Part shown: in pieces, positions 46,061 through 57,392 of the stretch | How the letters are laid out: each line of letters opens with the position of its first letter | Numbering within the stretch: the first letter of the stretch is position 1 | Source of the DNA: Pegoplata infirma | Taxonomy: Eukaryota; Arthropoda; Insecta; Diptera; Anthomyiidae | Direction: 5' to 3' | Assembly: GCA_963921195.1 (NCBI GenBank) | Contig: OY992538.1 | Coordinates: 12,486,330 to 12,550,329 of the forward strand | Length of the DNA: 64,000 nt | Made by a program: the position numbers and the translations under genes | Notes under the pieces: model-generated | Database searches by the model: none | Told to the model about the DNA's origin: nothing | The model's input: only the letters and a program-made list of their open reading frames with translations

Positions 46061-47230
46061 AATGTTCAAAATCCAGCAACAAAAAAATTAAAAAATCTCT
46101 CTCAAAAACAAAAAAAGCTTTATTTATTAATTTTATTTTTACAAAAAAAAAAAAAAAAAACAACAACTGTTATAAACATCACCACAACAACATTATTAGG
46201 GACAAGTGCAACAAATATGACAAAAAACAAAAATTCCATTTAATGATAAAAAAAAAAATAAACATACAAAAACTCCAAGATTATTAAGACTACACTCAAA
46301 AAAAAAAACCTTGTCAAATTATTAGAAAAAGTCTTGTAATACCATTTTACTAATATTCCTTGTTTTTTAACAAAAAACAGTTTGTTTTTTGTTATTTTAC
46401 AATTTTTTTTTGTAAATTTTCAAATTTCCAAGGTAATTTTACAAAGAAAATTTTTGTAAAATCACGAGATCTCCTTGTAAGTTTTTTGCGCCAAAAAAGT
46501 TTTAAATTTATAATTTTATTGGTAAAAAGCTTTAAAATTACAAAAAAGCTTGTAATTTTTACTAGGAATTTTTGTAAAATAGGAGGTCTCAACAAATCTA
46601 ATAAAGTCACGAGAACTCCTTGTAAGTTTTATCGCATCAAAAAAGTTGTAAAACTACAATTTTATTTTCAAAAAGCTTGTAAAATTTCAAAAAGCATGTA
46701 ATTTTTACTAAAAACTCTCGTAAAATAAAAGGTATCAAAAATAAAAGTTAAAAATTTTTCTTGTCGTTTTAAAGGTTTTTTTTTGAGTACATAAACCAGT
46801 GAAGGATTTAATGATGATAATGACAAAATGAGTAAATTGAATAATCAAACATCATTAATTTGGTAATAATAATCTTGACCATGACATTTTTATTAGAATT
46901 AAGTATAAAATATGACAAAAAAAATTAAAAGAAGAAAAAACACACACACAAAATTATATTCAAAATATATTGTATGTACTAAGAAATATATATCATTAAT
47001 ATTATTACAATTATTATAATGATAAAAAATAAATATATTGTATCTGTATATTTAGTAAGTAATAAAAAAAATAATATAAAATATTGTATGTAAATCTATC
47101 TATAACTGTAACTAAAACTATACAAAAAAAAAATAGAAGAAACCTACTTAAACCTACTGTATAAGTGTTATTGTAACTGTAAACATGTAATAAAATACTG
47201 AATGTCATTAGAAAAACCAACAAAAAAAAA
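46061..47230 (+). other. Phm: Likely Phm 3' UTR, with possible poly(A) signals
   Basis: A-rich sequence after the stop. AATAAA occurs at 46257-46262 and again at 47189-47194 (GTAATAAAATACTG). If the second is used, the MITE at 46292-46790 would lie in the transcribed 3' UTR. Confidence 0.4.
46292..46790. mobile_element. MITE with CACTCAAAAAAAAACC ends
   Basis: The left ACACTCAAAAAAAAAAACCTT and the right AAAGGTTTTTTTTTGAGTAC are inverted. The inside has repeated CTTGTAAnTTTTAC and its complement. About 500 bp; the frames in it have no protein motif. Confidence 0.6.
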
Positions 47231-47559
47231 ATTGTTTTAAAATACCTTAAAATTAATTTTTTGGGGTCACTCTAATAATGCGTTTAGATTGTTTGAGGAC
47301 AATTATATAATGATTTATAGAGTTTTTTTCAGATGTAATGTCTGAAAACAAAATTTTTCCATAACAACATTTACCAAAACCCTGTGATGTCTTCAATGAA
47401 ACTTGTGACTCAGTTCAAAAAACTTTCCCTAAAAAAGTTTTGTACATATGTATTTGGAATGACAATCTCAAAATTACGGAAATTTTGTTAAAAGGAAATC
47501 ACTAACATTTTTTTAATAAAAGTTCGAAATAATATTTTTTGCAAAAAAAAAAGACAGGT

Positions 47560-47820
47560 TTGATACATTTTATCAAAAATTAATATTTTGGTACTTTTTA
47601 TCAAAAAGTACGTTTTTTGGTACTTTTTGTAAAATACTATAATGGTACTTTTTTACTCTTAACAAAAAAGGTAGTAGTGATACATTTTCAAAAATAACTT
47701 ATCTTCTTGTGGCTTTTTATCAACATGTTACTAAAAAGTACTGGTAATTTTTATTAAAACTTTTTATAAAAAAAGTACTATTTTGGAACTTTTTTTGTCT
47801 TTACACAAAAAAAGGACTAA
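47560..47820. repeat. AAAAAGTAC-type repeats
   Basis: GGTACTTTTTATCAAAAAGT and AAAAAAGTACTATTTTGGAA units in irregular spacing, the same family as 33690-35125. Confidence 0.75.
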
Positions 47821-47986
47821 TTTGATAATTTTTCAAAACTGCTTATTAATTGGGATGTGATTTCTATGCAAATGTATGTTTTTTGTCGATCTAAAAATAA
47901 TATCGACCAATTATATTTCCGAATCTTGAAATTTGCGTTAAAATGGCATCGATTTGTTATACCCTCCACTTTGTGATAGAGGGTAT

Positions 47987-49068
47987 ATGAGGCATTCCAC
48001 ACCAAATGTCCCGCTACAGAAAAACATGTGTCTCGGAAATTTCTGAATAGGTTGTTTGGATAGCCCTATATGGAACTAAGAAAATTGCGTTTTTGGTTTT
48101 TCTAATTTTCAAAAACTGGGCTTAGAAGGCGTGGTCAAATATTGGAAAAATGGTCAAATTTGTGGCGAGTTGCCTTGATTAAATATTTATCACATTAAAA
48201 CGGAATGCACCACAATCTCAAAAATTTGCATTCTTATACAGTTTTGTATGGGCTATCGATTAATTTTTTTTTTTTGGAAAATTTTCAGAACCCGTTCTGA
48301 AATATTCCATTTTTTAAAAAAGTAAATTTTTCAAAAATCCGGCCACTTTTTTTTTTATTTTTTTTTTAAGTTTAGATGTTTGTCCATCCACTCAAATAAA
48401 TTCAGACACGCGTTTTTCGTTTTTTTCGAGAAATTCGAATTTGAATTTTAAATTTCATAACAATTTAGTAGTTTGCCTGAATTTTCTTGTTTCAACAGGG
48501 CGTATGAGTAATATTTATGCAATTAATAATACTCATTTGCAACGTTAAAACAAGAAAATACAAGCAAATTACAAAATTGTTATGAAATTTAAAATTCAAA
48601 CGCGGTTTTTTGCGAAAAAAACGAAAAACGGGTGTCTGAATTGTTTTGAGTGGATGGACAAACATCTAGACTTAAAAAAAAAAACAAAATTAAAAAAAAA
48701 AAAAAAAAAGTTGCCGGATTTTTGATAAATTGACTTTTTTAAAATTTCCGAACGGGTTCTGAAAATTTTCAAAAAAAAAAAAACAAAAAATTTAATCGAT
48801 AGCCCATACAAAATTATATAAGAATGTAAATTTTTGAGATTGTAGTGCATTCCGTTTTAATGTGATAAATATTTAATCAAGGCAACTCGCCACAAATTTG
48901 ACAATTTTTCCAATATTTGGCCATGTCTTCTAAGCCCAGTTTTTGAAAATTAGAAAAACCAAAAACGCAATTTTTTTAGTTTCATATAGGGCTATCCAAA
49001 CAACCTATTCAGAAATTAACGGGACACATGTTTTTCTGTAGCGGGACATTTGGTGTGGAATGCCTCAT
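47987..49068. mobile_element. Palindromic foldback element, family III (complete)
   Basis: 1,082 bp. The termini ATGAGGCATTCCACACCAAA and TTTGGTGTGGAATGCCTCAT are perfect inverses, and the arms of about 500 bp match throughout. Paired blocks: CCCGCTACAGAAAAACATGT, GGATAGCCCTATATGG, CGTTTTTGGTTTTTCTAATT and GCATTCCGTTTTAATGTGAT with their inverses. The centre is near 48525. It sits after GAGGGTAT of a GTCY-type end. No transposase. Confidence 0.88.
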
Positions 49069-49084
49069 ATTTCAAATGACAATC

Positions 49085-49545
49085 TCAAAATTATGGATTT
49101 TTTATAAGGAATTACTTGTTCTTTTCAAAAAAAGTATTTATTTTTATCTAACATTACTTTTATGGTACCTTTTTTTAGCAAAAAATACTATTTTGGTGCT
49201 TTTGATAAAGTGCTATTTCGGTACTTTTTATAAAAGAGTACTATTTCTTTACTCTGTACAAAAAAAGTACAAATTTGATACTTTTTCAAAAATATTTTAA
49301 TATTAACTTTTTTTATCAACATTTTACTAAAAAGTACTGGAACTTTTATTAAAACTGTCATAGTGGTACTTTTTATAAAAAAAGTACTATTTTCGAACTG
49401 TTTATAAAATTTGAATTTTACCATTTATGAATAGAACGTTTTATGAAAAATTATTATTTTAGCATTTTTTATTAAAAATATTATTTTGACATTTTTTATT
49501 AAAAGGTGTATTTTTGGCACTTTTTTATAAATGTAATAATGCGGT
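49085..49545. repeat. AAAAAGTAC-type repeats
   Basis: TTTTATAAAAGAGTACTATT, TACTAAAAAGTACTGGAACT and GGTACTTTTTATAAAAAAAG units. It continues the array that ends at 47820; the foldback element lies between. Confidence 0.75.
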
Positions 49546-49796
49546 ATAGGCTTGCCAGATCAAAAAGCTTGATATTTAGAAAAAAAGCTTGATTTCTCTT
49601 GACATCTAGAAGAAAATGCTTGAAAAAATGCAAAAAAAATTTTTTCGGAACTTAGACAATAAAAAAGAAATCGGAACAATAATCGCTGTTCTAAGAAAAA
49701 TAATCAAAAAAGTTTGTTAATTTTAGCAAATATTAAATCCGTTCTACGAAAGTTTTCTAAATTTTTAGTTAGACTTAAATTTTTCTTACTGATTAC

Positions 49797-50375
49797 TAGG
49801 GCAAGTATTTTCATGCATCTAAAAATCGAAAATATGTGCCTATAATATGCGTCTAAAAATCCAAAATATGCACTAAAGACTTTAAAAATAAGCATTTAAA
49901 AATGGTTGTTTTTATTAAAAAATGTTTGTCAACATAAATTAGGATTTGTAAAATTCTTTAAGGCCCTCGACAATTCTTAACAACGGTTTTTTGAGCAGAA
50001 ACAATTTTTTATTAGTAAAATATTTTTTTCATAGACACATTTTGCAATAAAAATATCTTTAATTGAACAAATTTACTTTGCAAGTTTTTTCTTTAAATCA
50101 CGAAATATTTCTGGAATAAAAAATTTTATAAAAAAAATTATAAAAGTACAATATTTTTCTAGAACAAGCAATTTTTATTTTTTTTTTTCTAATTCTAATG
50201 TCCAATTTATATGAAAATATGCAAAAATATGCATTTATACCAAAATATGCAAAAATATGCAACTACAAATCGATGCCATTTTATTGCAAATTTATTGAAT
50301 CGGATATATATTTAATTTATGATATGTTTACAATGCTGAGTAAAAACATGCATTTTCGTGAAAGTACTTGCCCTA
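49797..50375. mobile_element. hAT-like MITE with TGCATATTTT repeats
   Basis: 579 bp. The ends TAGGGCAAGTATTTTCATGC and inverted TAGGGCAAGTACTTTCACG match. The 8-bp flanks CTGATTAC (49789-49796) and CTTATTAC (50376-50383) agree at 7 of 8. The interior has repeated ATATGCAAAAATATGCA. A decayed relative lies at 61870-62268. Confidence 0.75.
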
Positions 50376-50741
50376 CTTATTACAGTTAACTTACTTTTTA
50401 CAAATTTTTTAGTAATCATAATAAAAAAGTTTTTTTTTGCTATCATTGCAAACTTTTTAGTGGCGTTTCAGAAACATACTTTTTACTGAATGTTTTAAAA
50501 GAAACACATTTTACTATTATTTTGGTACTTTTTATAGAGAAGTACTTTTTGGTACTTTTCATACAAAAGTAAGTACTCCAAAGTAAGTACCCTCCAAAAT
50601 ATAAAAAAATTAAAAAAAAAAAAAATTGTCAGGGGCGTTTTTTTTGGAGGGGGGGTTGATGGGGTCATTGGGTGACGTTGAGATCACCTTCCCATCGCGA
50701 TAAATATACAAAAAAAAACATGTAAAAAAAGTGTATTTTTT

Positions 50742-50938
50742 CAGAGGTTGGTTCAGTTCTTCAAGGGGGATTCACGAACTTAACCTGCCTATGAACATGA
50801 GACATATTTGTGCCAAACTTTAGGAGTCTAGCTGTTTTATTTTGGACTGCATTGTGTTATCTACAGACAGACGGACGGACGGACGGACAGACGGACAGAC
50901 GGGCATTCATAGAATGTCTTAGAATCGATCAATAATAT
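50742..50938 (-). repeat. GTCY-type repeat, inverted, with (GGAC/AGAC)n
   Basis: CAGAGGTTGGTTCAGTTCTT to TAGAATCGATCAATAATAT, with CAGACGGACGGACGGACGG, the complement of the GTCY microsatellite. It continues at 54929-55025 on the other side of the foldback element. Confidence 0.65.
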
Positions 50939-51504
50939 ATGGGGCATTCCAAGCCAAATCACTCACTTTTAGACCCGACCCCTTTCGATTTATTTTATTT
51001 TTTGATATCTTTTAGTACTTATTAAGTGCAACTTGGACACCAATTTTCAGCCTTTTATTTCAAGATGGTGTTGAGTAATCAATTTTTCAAAATGTCGATT
51101 TTCTCAAAAAAATTAAAAAAATGAAATTTTTAATTAATTTTGACCATTTAAAAATATAGATATTTTAAAAAAATTTGGACAACGTTTTGTTGGTATTTCA
51201 ATGTAGTTTTAGAAAAAAAATATGAAAAAATTATTCGAAGTAATTATCACTTATTTTTTGACGTTTTAAAATTAAAATCGTCTTTTTGAAAAAGTCCGAA
51301 ACCTTCGATTTTTTTGTAAAAAACTACAAAAATTCTACTCTAAATTACGCAACTTTTAAGCCATAATTCGAGATGTGATCACAATTCTTTCTATTTTTTT
51401 TTTAATTTTAAAAATTGCACCTATTATTTTTTGGCTCGAATTTATTTTATATGGTGCTCCAAAAAAAATAAATTGGTAGATATTGACCCTAACTTACCCC
51501 AGAT

Positions 51505-53448
51505 CATGCGCGGGTACAAGGGGGGGGAAAAAGGGGAAATTTCCCCCCCCAGACCGAATTTCGAAAAGGAAAAAAAAGGAAAGAAAGAAAAAAGAAGAAA
51601 AAAAAAAAAAAGAAAGGAAAGGAAAGGAAAGGAAAGGAAAGAAAAAAAGAAAGAAGGAAATTTTCTAAAAAACTTTCGAAGTCCAAAAATTTTTCATAGA
51701 AAAAAATCTGAAAATTTTAAAAGGGAAAATTTTTTAAGGAAAAAGTGAATCAATCTGAAAATTTTCTGTGAAAAATATCTATCAATCTTATTATGAATTT
51801 TTGCATAAACAAATTACTTAGAATATGCTTTTTTTGTTTAGAATGTTACATGATCTTAATTTGGTTTATATAAAAGTGTTTGTCTTCTACATATCAATAA
51901 AAAAATATCTTAAAATCTTAAAAATGTTGATAGTCGAACTTACATTTGTAAAACTATTTTAAATTTTTTTTTCTAAAGAATAAACTTTTTCTAAAGAAAA
52001 AATTTTCGGAATCTGAGACTTTTTTATGTGAAAAAGGTCTCAAAACTTATTTAGGAAAAGGTCGCAGAAGAATTTTTCTATGGGAAAAAGTCTCAGAATT
52101 TCTGAATTTGAAATTTATTTTAAGGAAAAATGTCTCAGAATCTGAGTCTTTTTTTAAAAAGAAAAAGGTCTCAAAGTCTGAGACTTTTTATTGTTGAAAA
52201 ATAGTCTCAGAAGTTGAAACTAACTGAATTGGTAGAAGATCGCAGAATCTGAGACTTTTTCAACGGGAAAAAGGTTTAGAATCTAAGACTTTTTTTATAT
52301 AAATAAGGTCTCAGAATCTCAGAAAAATGTCTCAAAATCTTAGACTTTTTCTATAGGAAACAGGTCTTAGAATCTGTGACCATTCTATAGGAAAAAGGTC
52401 CTTAAGTCTGAGACGTTTTGTATAGGAAAAACATTTCCGAATCTAGGACTTTTTCTATAGGAAAAGTGTCTTAGAATCGGAAAAGATTTCAGAATCAGAA
52501 AAAGGTCTCAGAATCTGACACTTTTTCTTTAGAGAAAAACTTTTTAGAATTTTAAACTTTTTCTATATAAGAAAAAGCTTTCAGAATCTGAGACTTTTTC
52601 CTTAGGAAAAATGTGTGAGAATCTGAGCCTTATTCTATAGGAATAAGATCACAGAATTTGAAACTTTTTCTTTAGGAAAAAGCTCTTAGAATCTGAGACT
52701 TTTTCTATTCGAAAAAGGTCAAAGAATCTAAGACTTTTTCTATAGAAAAAAGGTCTCAGAATCTAAAATTTTTTCAGTACGAAACAAATTTAATAATCAG
52801 AGACCTCTCTATAGGAAAAATGTCTCAGTAATGCTTTATAATATGAGACTTTTTCTATAGTAAAATGTCTCAGAAGAAGTCTTATATTCTGAGACATGTT
52901 CCCTATAAAAAAAAAATTTCACGAAAAATGTCTTAAAATCTATGTAGGAAGAATTTCTTCTATTAAATTCTCAGATTTAGACTCTTCTTATGTATGCGAA
53001 AAATATACAATTTTCTTTTAAATTTCTTTTAAAAATCCGAAAATTTTTCTATACAAAAATAGTCTCAGATTCTAAAACATTTATTCTTATATTCTGAGAC
53101 ATTTTCCCTATAAAAAATAATTTTTTCACGAAAAATGTCTCAACATCTGATGTTTTCTATGTAGGGAGAATTTCTTCTATTAAAAAATTCTCTTCTTATG
53201 TATACGAAAAATATACAATTTTCTTTTAAAACAAATAAAAAAAAATTATCTAAACGAAATATGATCATGAAAAACAAACCTTATTCTGCAAAAACTAATA
53301 AATTTGATGATTTTATAGCTTTCCCATCACTTTTTTTTTTTTGGTAAAAAACACGTATCCCTTGTTTTTGCTCGTCAACAAATTTATGATTTTTTTTCGA
53401 AGTAAAAAAATTTTCCCCCCCCAGACCCAAAAGCTGTACCCGCCACTG
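51505..53448. mobile_element. hAT-like non-autonomous element (CAGTGGCGGGTAC end)
   Basis: 1,944 bp. The left end CATGCGCGGGTACAAG and inverted right end CAGTGGCGGGTACAGC agree at 11 of 16. The exact 8-bp duplication CCCCAGAT flanks it (51497-51504, 53449-53456). The intact target is seen in the opposite arm of the host palindrome (ATATCTGGGGTAAG). Subterminal G/C runs GGGGGGGGAAA and TTTTCCCCCCCC are followed inside by a GGAAA microsatellite (51595-51660) and the AGTCTCAGAATCTGAGACTT array. No transposase. Confidence 0.9.
51990..52950. repeat. CTCAGAATCTGAGACTTTTTC tandem array
   Basis: About 25 units of about 35-40 bp, built from TTTTTCTATAGGAAAAAGGT and CTCAGAATCTGAGAC. Each half is nearly self-complementary. 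A second, shorter block with AAAATGTCTCA and TAGGNAGAATTTCTTCTATT occurs twice (52935 and 53155). Confidence 0.8.
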
Positions 53449-54928
53449 CCCCAGATATATTTATTTCGAGGTAAAAATACGTCTCACAAAAATTTAGAAC
53501 GATCGGAAATGGGTAAGGCGTTTAGCATGGTCCTTGAAGTTTAAAAAACGGATTACTAGGAAAAATATGAATTTTTTTCTGTTTTCGCAATATTTTTGGT
53601 ATTTAAAGTTAATTTTTATTTCAAGCAATTACAGAATTATGATGTAGAGTAAAATGCCTTTCTAATAAAGTACTAAAAACTAAAATTGGTTGAAAATCAG
53701 CCAAGTTATTACAACTTCCCCAGACATCTAATGTGTGGCAGACGACTTGATTAAGCAATACAATCCGATTTTTGAAATTCATTGAAATTTTCTACTGTAA
53801 TAACATTTTTTTATTCTTCAAGTTCAAATGTAATTTGATGACAACTATTTTTCATATTGTGTTTTGCTAACATTTTTTAAATTAATGCTAAAAATGCCTG
53901 CATTTTCAACACCCTTTTGAAATATCTATTTTAAAAAAATTTTTTGTTTTTTTGTTTTAAAATTTGGAAAAACCAAAAAAATATTACACTGAAACATGAA
54001 TAATGAAAAAATGTTATTACAGTAAAAAATTTCAATAAATTTAAAAAAAGGGACTCGTATTCTTTAATCAAGCGTTATGACACACGCTAGATGCCTGGGG
54101 AAGTTGTAATAACTTGGCTGATTTTCAACCGATTTTAGTTTTTAGTACCTTATTAGAAAGGCATTTTACTCTACATCATAATTCTGTAATTGCATGAAAT
54201 AAAAATTAACTTAAAATACCAAAAATATTGCGAAAACCGAAAAAAAAATCATATTTTTCCTTGTAATCCGTTTTTTAAACTTCAAGGATCATGCTAAACG
54301 CCTTACCCATTTCCGATCATTCTAAATTTTTGTGAGACGTATTTCTACCTCGAAATAAATATATCTGGGGTAAGTTAGGGTCAATATCTACCAATTTATT
54401 TTTTTTGGAGCACCATATAAAATAAATCAGAGCCAAAAAATAAAAGGTGCAATTTTTAAAATTTAAAAACAAATATAAAGAATTGTGATCACATCTCGAA
54501 TTATGGCTTAAAAGTTGCGTAATTGAGAGTAGAATTTTTATTGTTTTTTACAAAAAAATCGAAGGTTTCGGACTTTTTCAAAAAGTCTATTTTAATTTTT
54601 AAACGTCAAAAAATAAGGGATAATTACTTCGAATAATTTTTTCATATTTTTTTTCTAAAACTACATTTAAATACCAACAAAACGTTGTCCAACTTTTTTT
54701 AAAATATCTATATTTTTTAATGGTCAAAATTAATTAAAAATTTAAATTTTTAAATTTTTTTGAGAAAATCGCCATTTTGAAAAATTGATTACTCAACACA
54801 ATCTTGAATTAAAAGGCTGAAAATTGGTGTCCAAGTTGCATTTAATAAGTACTAAAACATATCCAAAAATAAAATAAATCGAAAGGGGTCGGGTCTAAAA
54901 GTGAGTGATTTGGCTTGGAATGCCCCAT

Positions 54929-55025
54929 ATATACTTTATGGGGTCCCTGACTGATATTTCGATGCGTTACAAACGGAATGACAAAGTGAGTATACCCCCA
55001 TACTGTGGTTGGAGGGTATAAAAAT
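54929..55025 (-). repeat. GTCY-type repeat, inverted, continuation
   Basis: ATATACTTTATGGGGTCCCT, GATATTTCGATGCGTTACAA and ACGGAATGACAAA are the complement of the start of the 57955 copy. It joins 50742-50938 across the foldback insertion. Confidence 0.65.
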
Positions 55026-55194
55026 CAAATGTTACGTCTTAAAACGGAATATTTCCATTGCAATTTTTGCCAGAACCTGGTAAGGACTTCATTGACACAT
55101 GCGTTTCAGTTTTAGAATATCTTAAAAAACTTTTTCTAGTACCCTGATGCCTTTTTAAAAAAATTTGTGTTGTCTTTTTAAGGGTATTTCTTAG

Positions 55195-55361
55195 CGTCCA
55201 ACCCGAATCAAATTACGTCGCGCCCAATAATTTTTCGTTTCTAACATTTAAATGTGAGGTACCTAAATCAAACGGACGTAAAAATTTTAAATTTGATGTG
55301 TTTGCTTTTGTTTTTGTTTTTTTTACGTCTTGCGCGACGTAATTTGATTCTGGTTCGACTT
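55195..55361. mobile_element. Short MITE with CGAATCAAATTACGTCGCGC ends
   Basis: GTCCAACCCGAATCAAATTA-CGTCGCGC at the left is mirrored by GCGCGACGTAATTTGATTCT-GGTTCGACT at the right. About 167 bp, and GC-rich at the ends compared with the AT-rich surroundings. Confidence 0.75.
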
Positions 55362-55429
55362 TACAATTGTACATTTTCAAATTTTTGTAGAAAACCCCTA
55401 CAAAAACACAAGAAACTTTTTTAATAAAA

Positions 55430-55788
55430 CTCTAAAATATTCCTTTTCACAAAAAAATATAATTTTGTTACTTTTTATAAAAAAGTACTGTATTGGTACT
55501 TTTTTATCAAAAAGTACTATATTAATTAATATTTATCAAAAAGTACTATGTATACTGATGCTTTTTTCAAAAAACACTAATATGGTGCCTTTTTAAGTAC
55601 TTTTTATAAAAGAGTACTCCTTCGTTGCTCTTTAAAAAAAAAAGTACTAATCTGGTACTATTTCAAAAACATTTTTACCAAAATTTTTTTGTACTTTTTA
55701 TTGTACTTTTTATTAAAAAAGTACGGTAATTCTGATTAATTTTTATTATAAAATAAAAATTGTTTTATTCGACCTTTAAAATATTATA
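55430..55788. repeat. AAAAAGTAC-type repeats
   Basis: TTTTTATAAAAAAGTACTGT, GGTACTTTTTTATCAAAAAG and related units. The array continues after the hairpin element at 56108-56960. Confidence 0.75.
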
Positions 55789-56107
55789 TTTTGAGTAGGT
55801 TTTTTTCTAGCTCGAGGTCATTATTTCTTTTACTAATTAAAACTATGATATTCTCATAGAATAATTTTCAAGAATATTATTTTTCTGTTTTAAATTTATT
55901 TATGTTGGTAATTTTTTGCAAGACTTAATTTAGCAAAAATAATCTTGACAATGGGATCTTACAAATTCCGAAACACGTGCCGATTAAGTCTTGCAAAAAA
56001 TGTCCAACATAAATAAATTTAAACAGAAAAATAATTTTCTTGAAAATATCATAGTTTAAATTAGTAAGGAAATAATGACCTCGAGCTAGAAAAAAACCTA
56101 CTCAAAA
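55789..56107. mobile_element. Hairpin MITE with TTTTGAGTAGG ends and TA duplication
   Basis: 319 bp. TTTTGAGTAGGTTTTTTTCT is mirrored by AGAAAAAAACCTACTCAAAA, and CTAGCTCGAGGTCATTATTT by AAATAATGACCTCGAGCTAG. TA lies on both sides (55787-55788, 56108-56109). Related pieces are at 57650-57760 and 61425-61600. Confidence 0.85.
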
Positions 56108-56960
56108 TAAAGTACGTTAATTTTTATTAAAAGTTTTGGTTTGATACTTTTAGTAATAACTACTTCTTTGGTATATTATTATAAAAAGTTGAATTTTGGT
56201 ACTTTTTATTAAAAAGTACCATTTTGAATACTTTTTTTAAAAGTACTATTTTGGAACTGTTCATGAATAAGTACAATTTTAGTACTTATATAAAATATAC
56301 TATTTTAATGCTTTTTCTTAAGAAAAAATTACCAATATTTTTTTTTTTTTAAAGAAAGCTATTTAGGAATGGTTTAAATTACTTTGGTACATTTTATTAA
56401 AAAGTATAAGTTTGATAATATTTATTAAAAAGTACTTTTTTGATAATTTTTTAAATGTACTATTGTGGTATTTATATATTATAAAAGTTTTAAGTTTAAA
56501 TTTATATCATAATTCAAAGCTACTATTCTGATACCCAAAAATTGTATAATGAATGTAAGTTTACTTAAAAATTTTTTGTTTTAATATTTATGTACCATTT
56601 ACAAAAAGTACAATTGTAAAATTGTATTTGTTAATTAGCACTAAACTTAGTTTATCTCCCGGATAAATCGTTTGTGTTATTGGACCTAAAAGTTTTATTT
56701 TTATGCGTTTATTATAAAGTACTATTTGGTATATAATTATAAGAAGTAAAATTTTGGTACTTTTTAGTAAAAAGTACCATTTCTCTGACTTTTATTAAAA
56801 AGTACTATTTTGGAAAAGTTTATGAATATGTACTATTTTTGTTCTTAGATCTAAAGTACTATTTTGGTGCTTTTTATAAAATACTGTATTGGTACTTTTT
56901 ATAAAGTTCTATCCTGGAACATACTATTCTGTTTAAAAATTTGTATGTGATCTCAAATTT
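56108..56960. repeat. AAAAAGTAC-type repeats, continued
   Basis: TTGGTACTTTTTATTAAAAA, AAAGTACTATTTTGGAACTG and similar units. Spacing is irregular and decay increases to the right. Confidence 0.7.
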
Positions 56961-57392
56961 TGGCATTTTTTATTAAAAAAGTTTTCTTAATCTTCTTTAA
57001 ATTTTTTTTTTATTTTAAATCTTATTAGTTCAAAATTATTTTTCTCCTCCAGTCTAAACACTTTACAAGTTTAGAATTTAATAGCACAACTCCGTGATAG
57101 ACGCCTGACATATATAAATAATTCAAATAATACATGTATGTATGTAAGTAAGTATAAACATTGTAGTTTTGTAATAAATTGACATCTAATTTATTTATAG
57201 TTTTATGTTGACAACAAATAAAAATCATCGCCACTAATCATTTAGTTGTCTTAACTAAATATGGTTAAAAATCTACGACGACATGCTTTTCATTTTTACA
57301 GCACATTTAACTTTTACTGTTTGTGACAAAAAGCTGCAACGCAAAAATCTTCCCAAAATAGCAAAACCAGCATATATTCTCATATGTATAAA
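56961..57392. other. Unassigned intergenic sequence
   Basis: No gene or repeat signature that I can support. The 69-codon minus frame has no recognisable motif. Confidence 0.45.

Larger units (their letters stand above)
50939..54928. mobile_element. Palindromic foldback element, family IV, split by a hAT-like element
   Basis: The termini ATGGGGCATTCCAAGCCAAA and TTTGGCTTGGAATGCCCCAT are perfect inverses. Arms of about 1 kb match: TCACTCACTTTTAGACCCGA, AACTTGGACACCAATTTTCA, GGTAGATATTGACCCTAACT and GAACGATCGGAAATGGGTAA, each with its inverse. The centre is near 53970. The left arm is interrupted by 51505-53448. Without the insert and its duplicated target it is about 2.04 kb. It inserts into a TATATA tract of the GTCY-type repeat. 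Confidence 0.88.

Noticed and set aside
51431..51748. Lysine/arginine/glutamate-rich open frame of 105 codons
   Set aside because: A translation of a GGAAA microsatellite within a hAT-like element.
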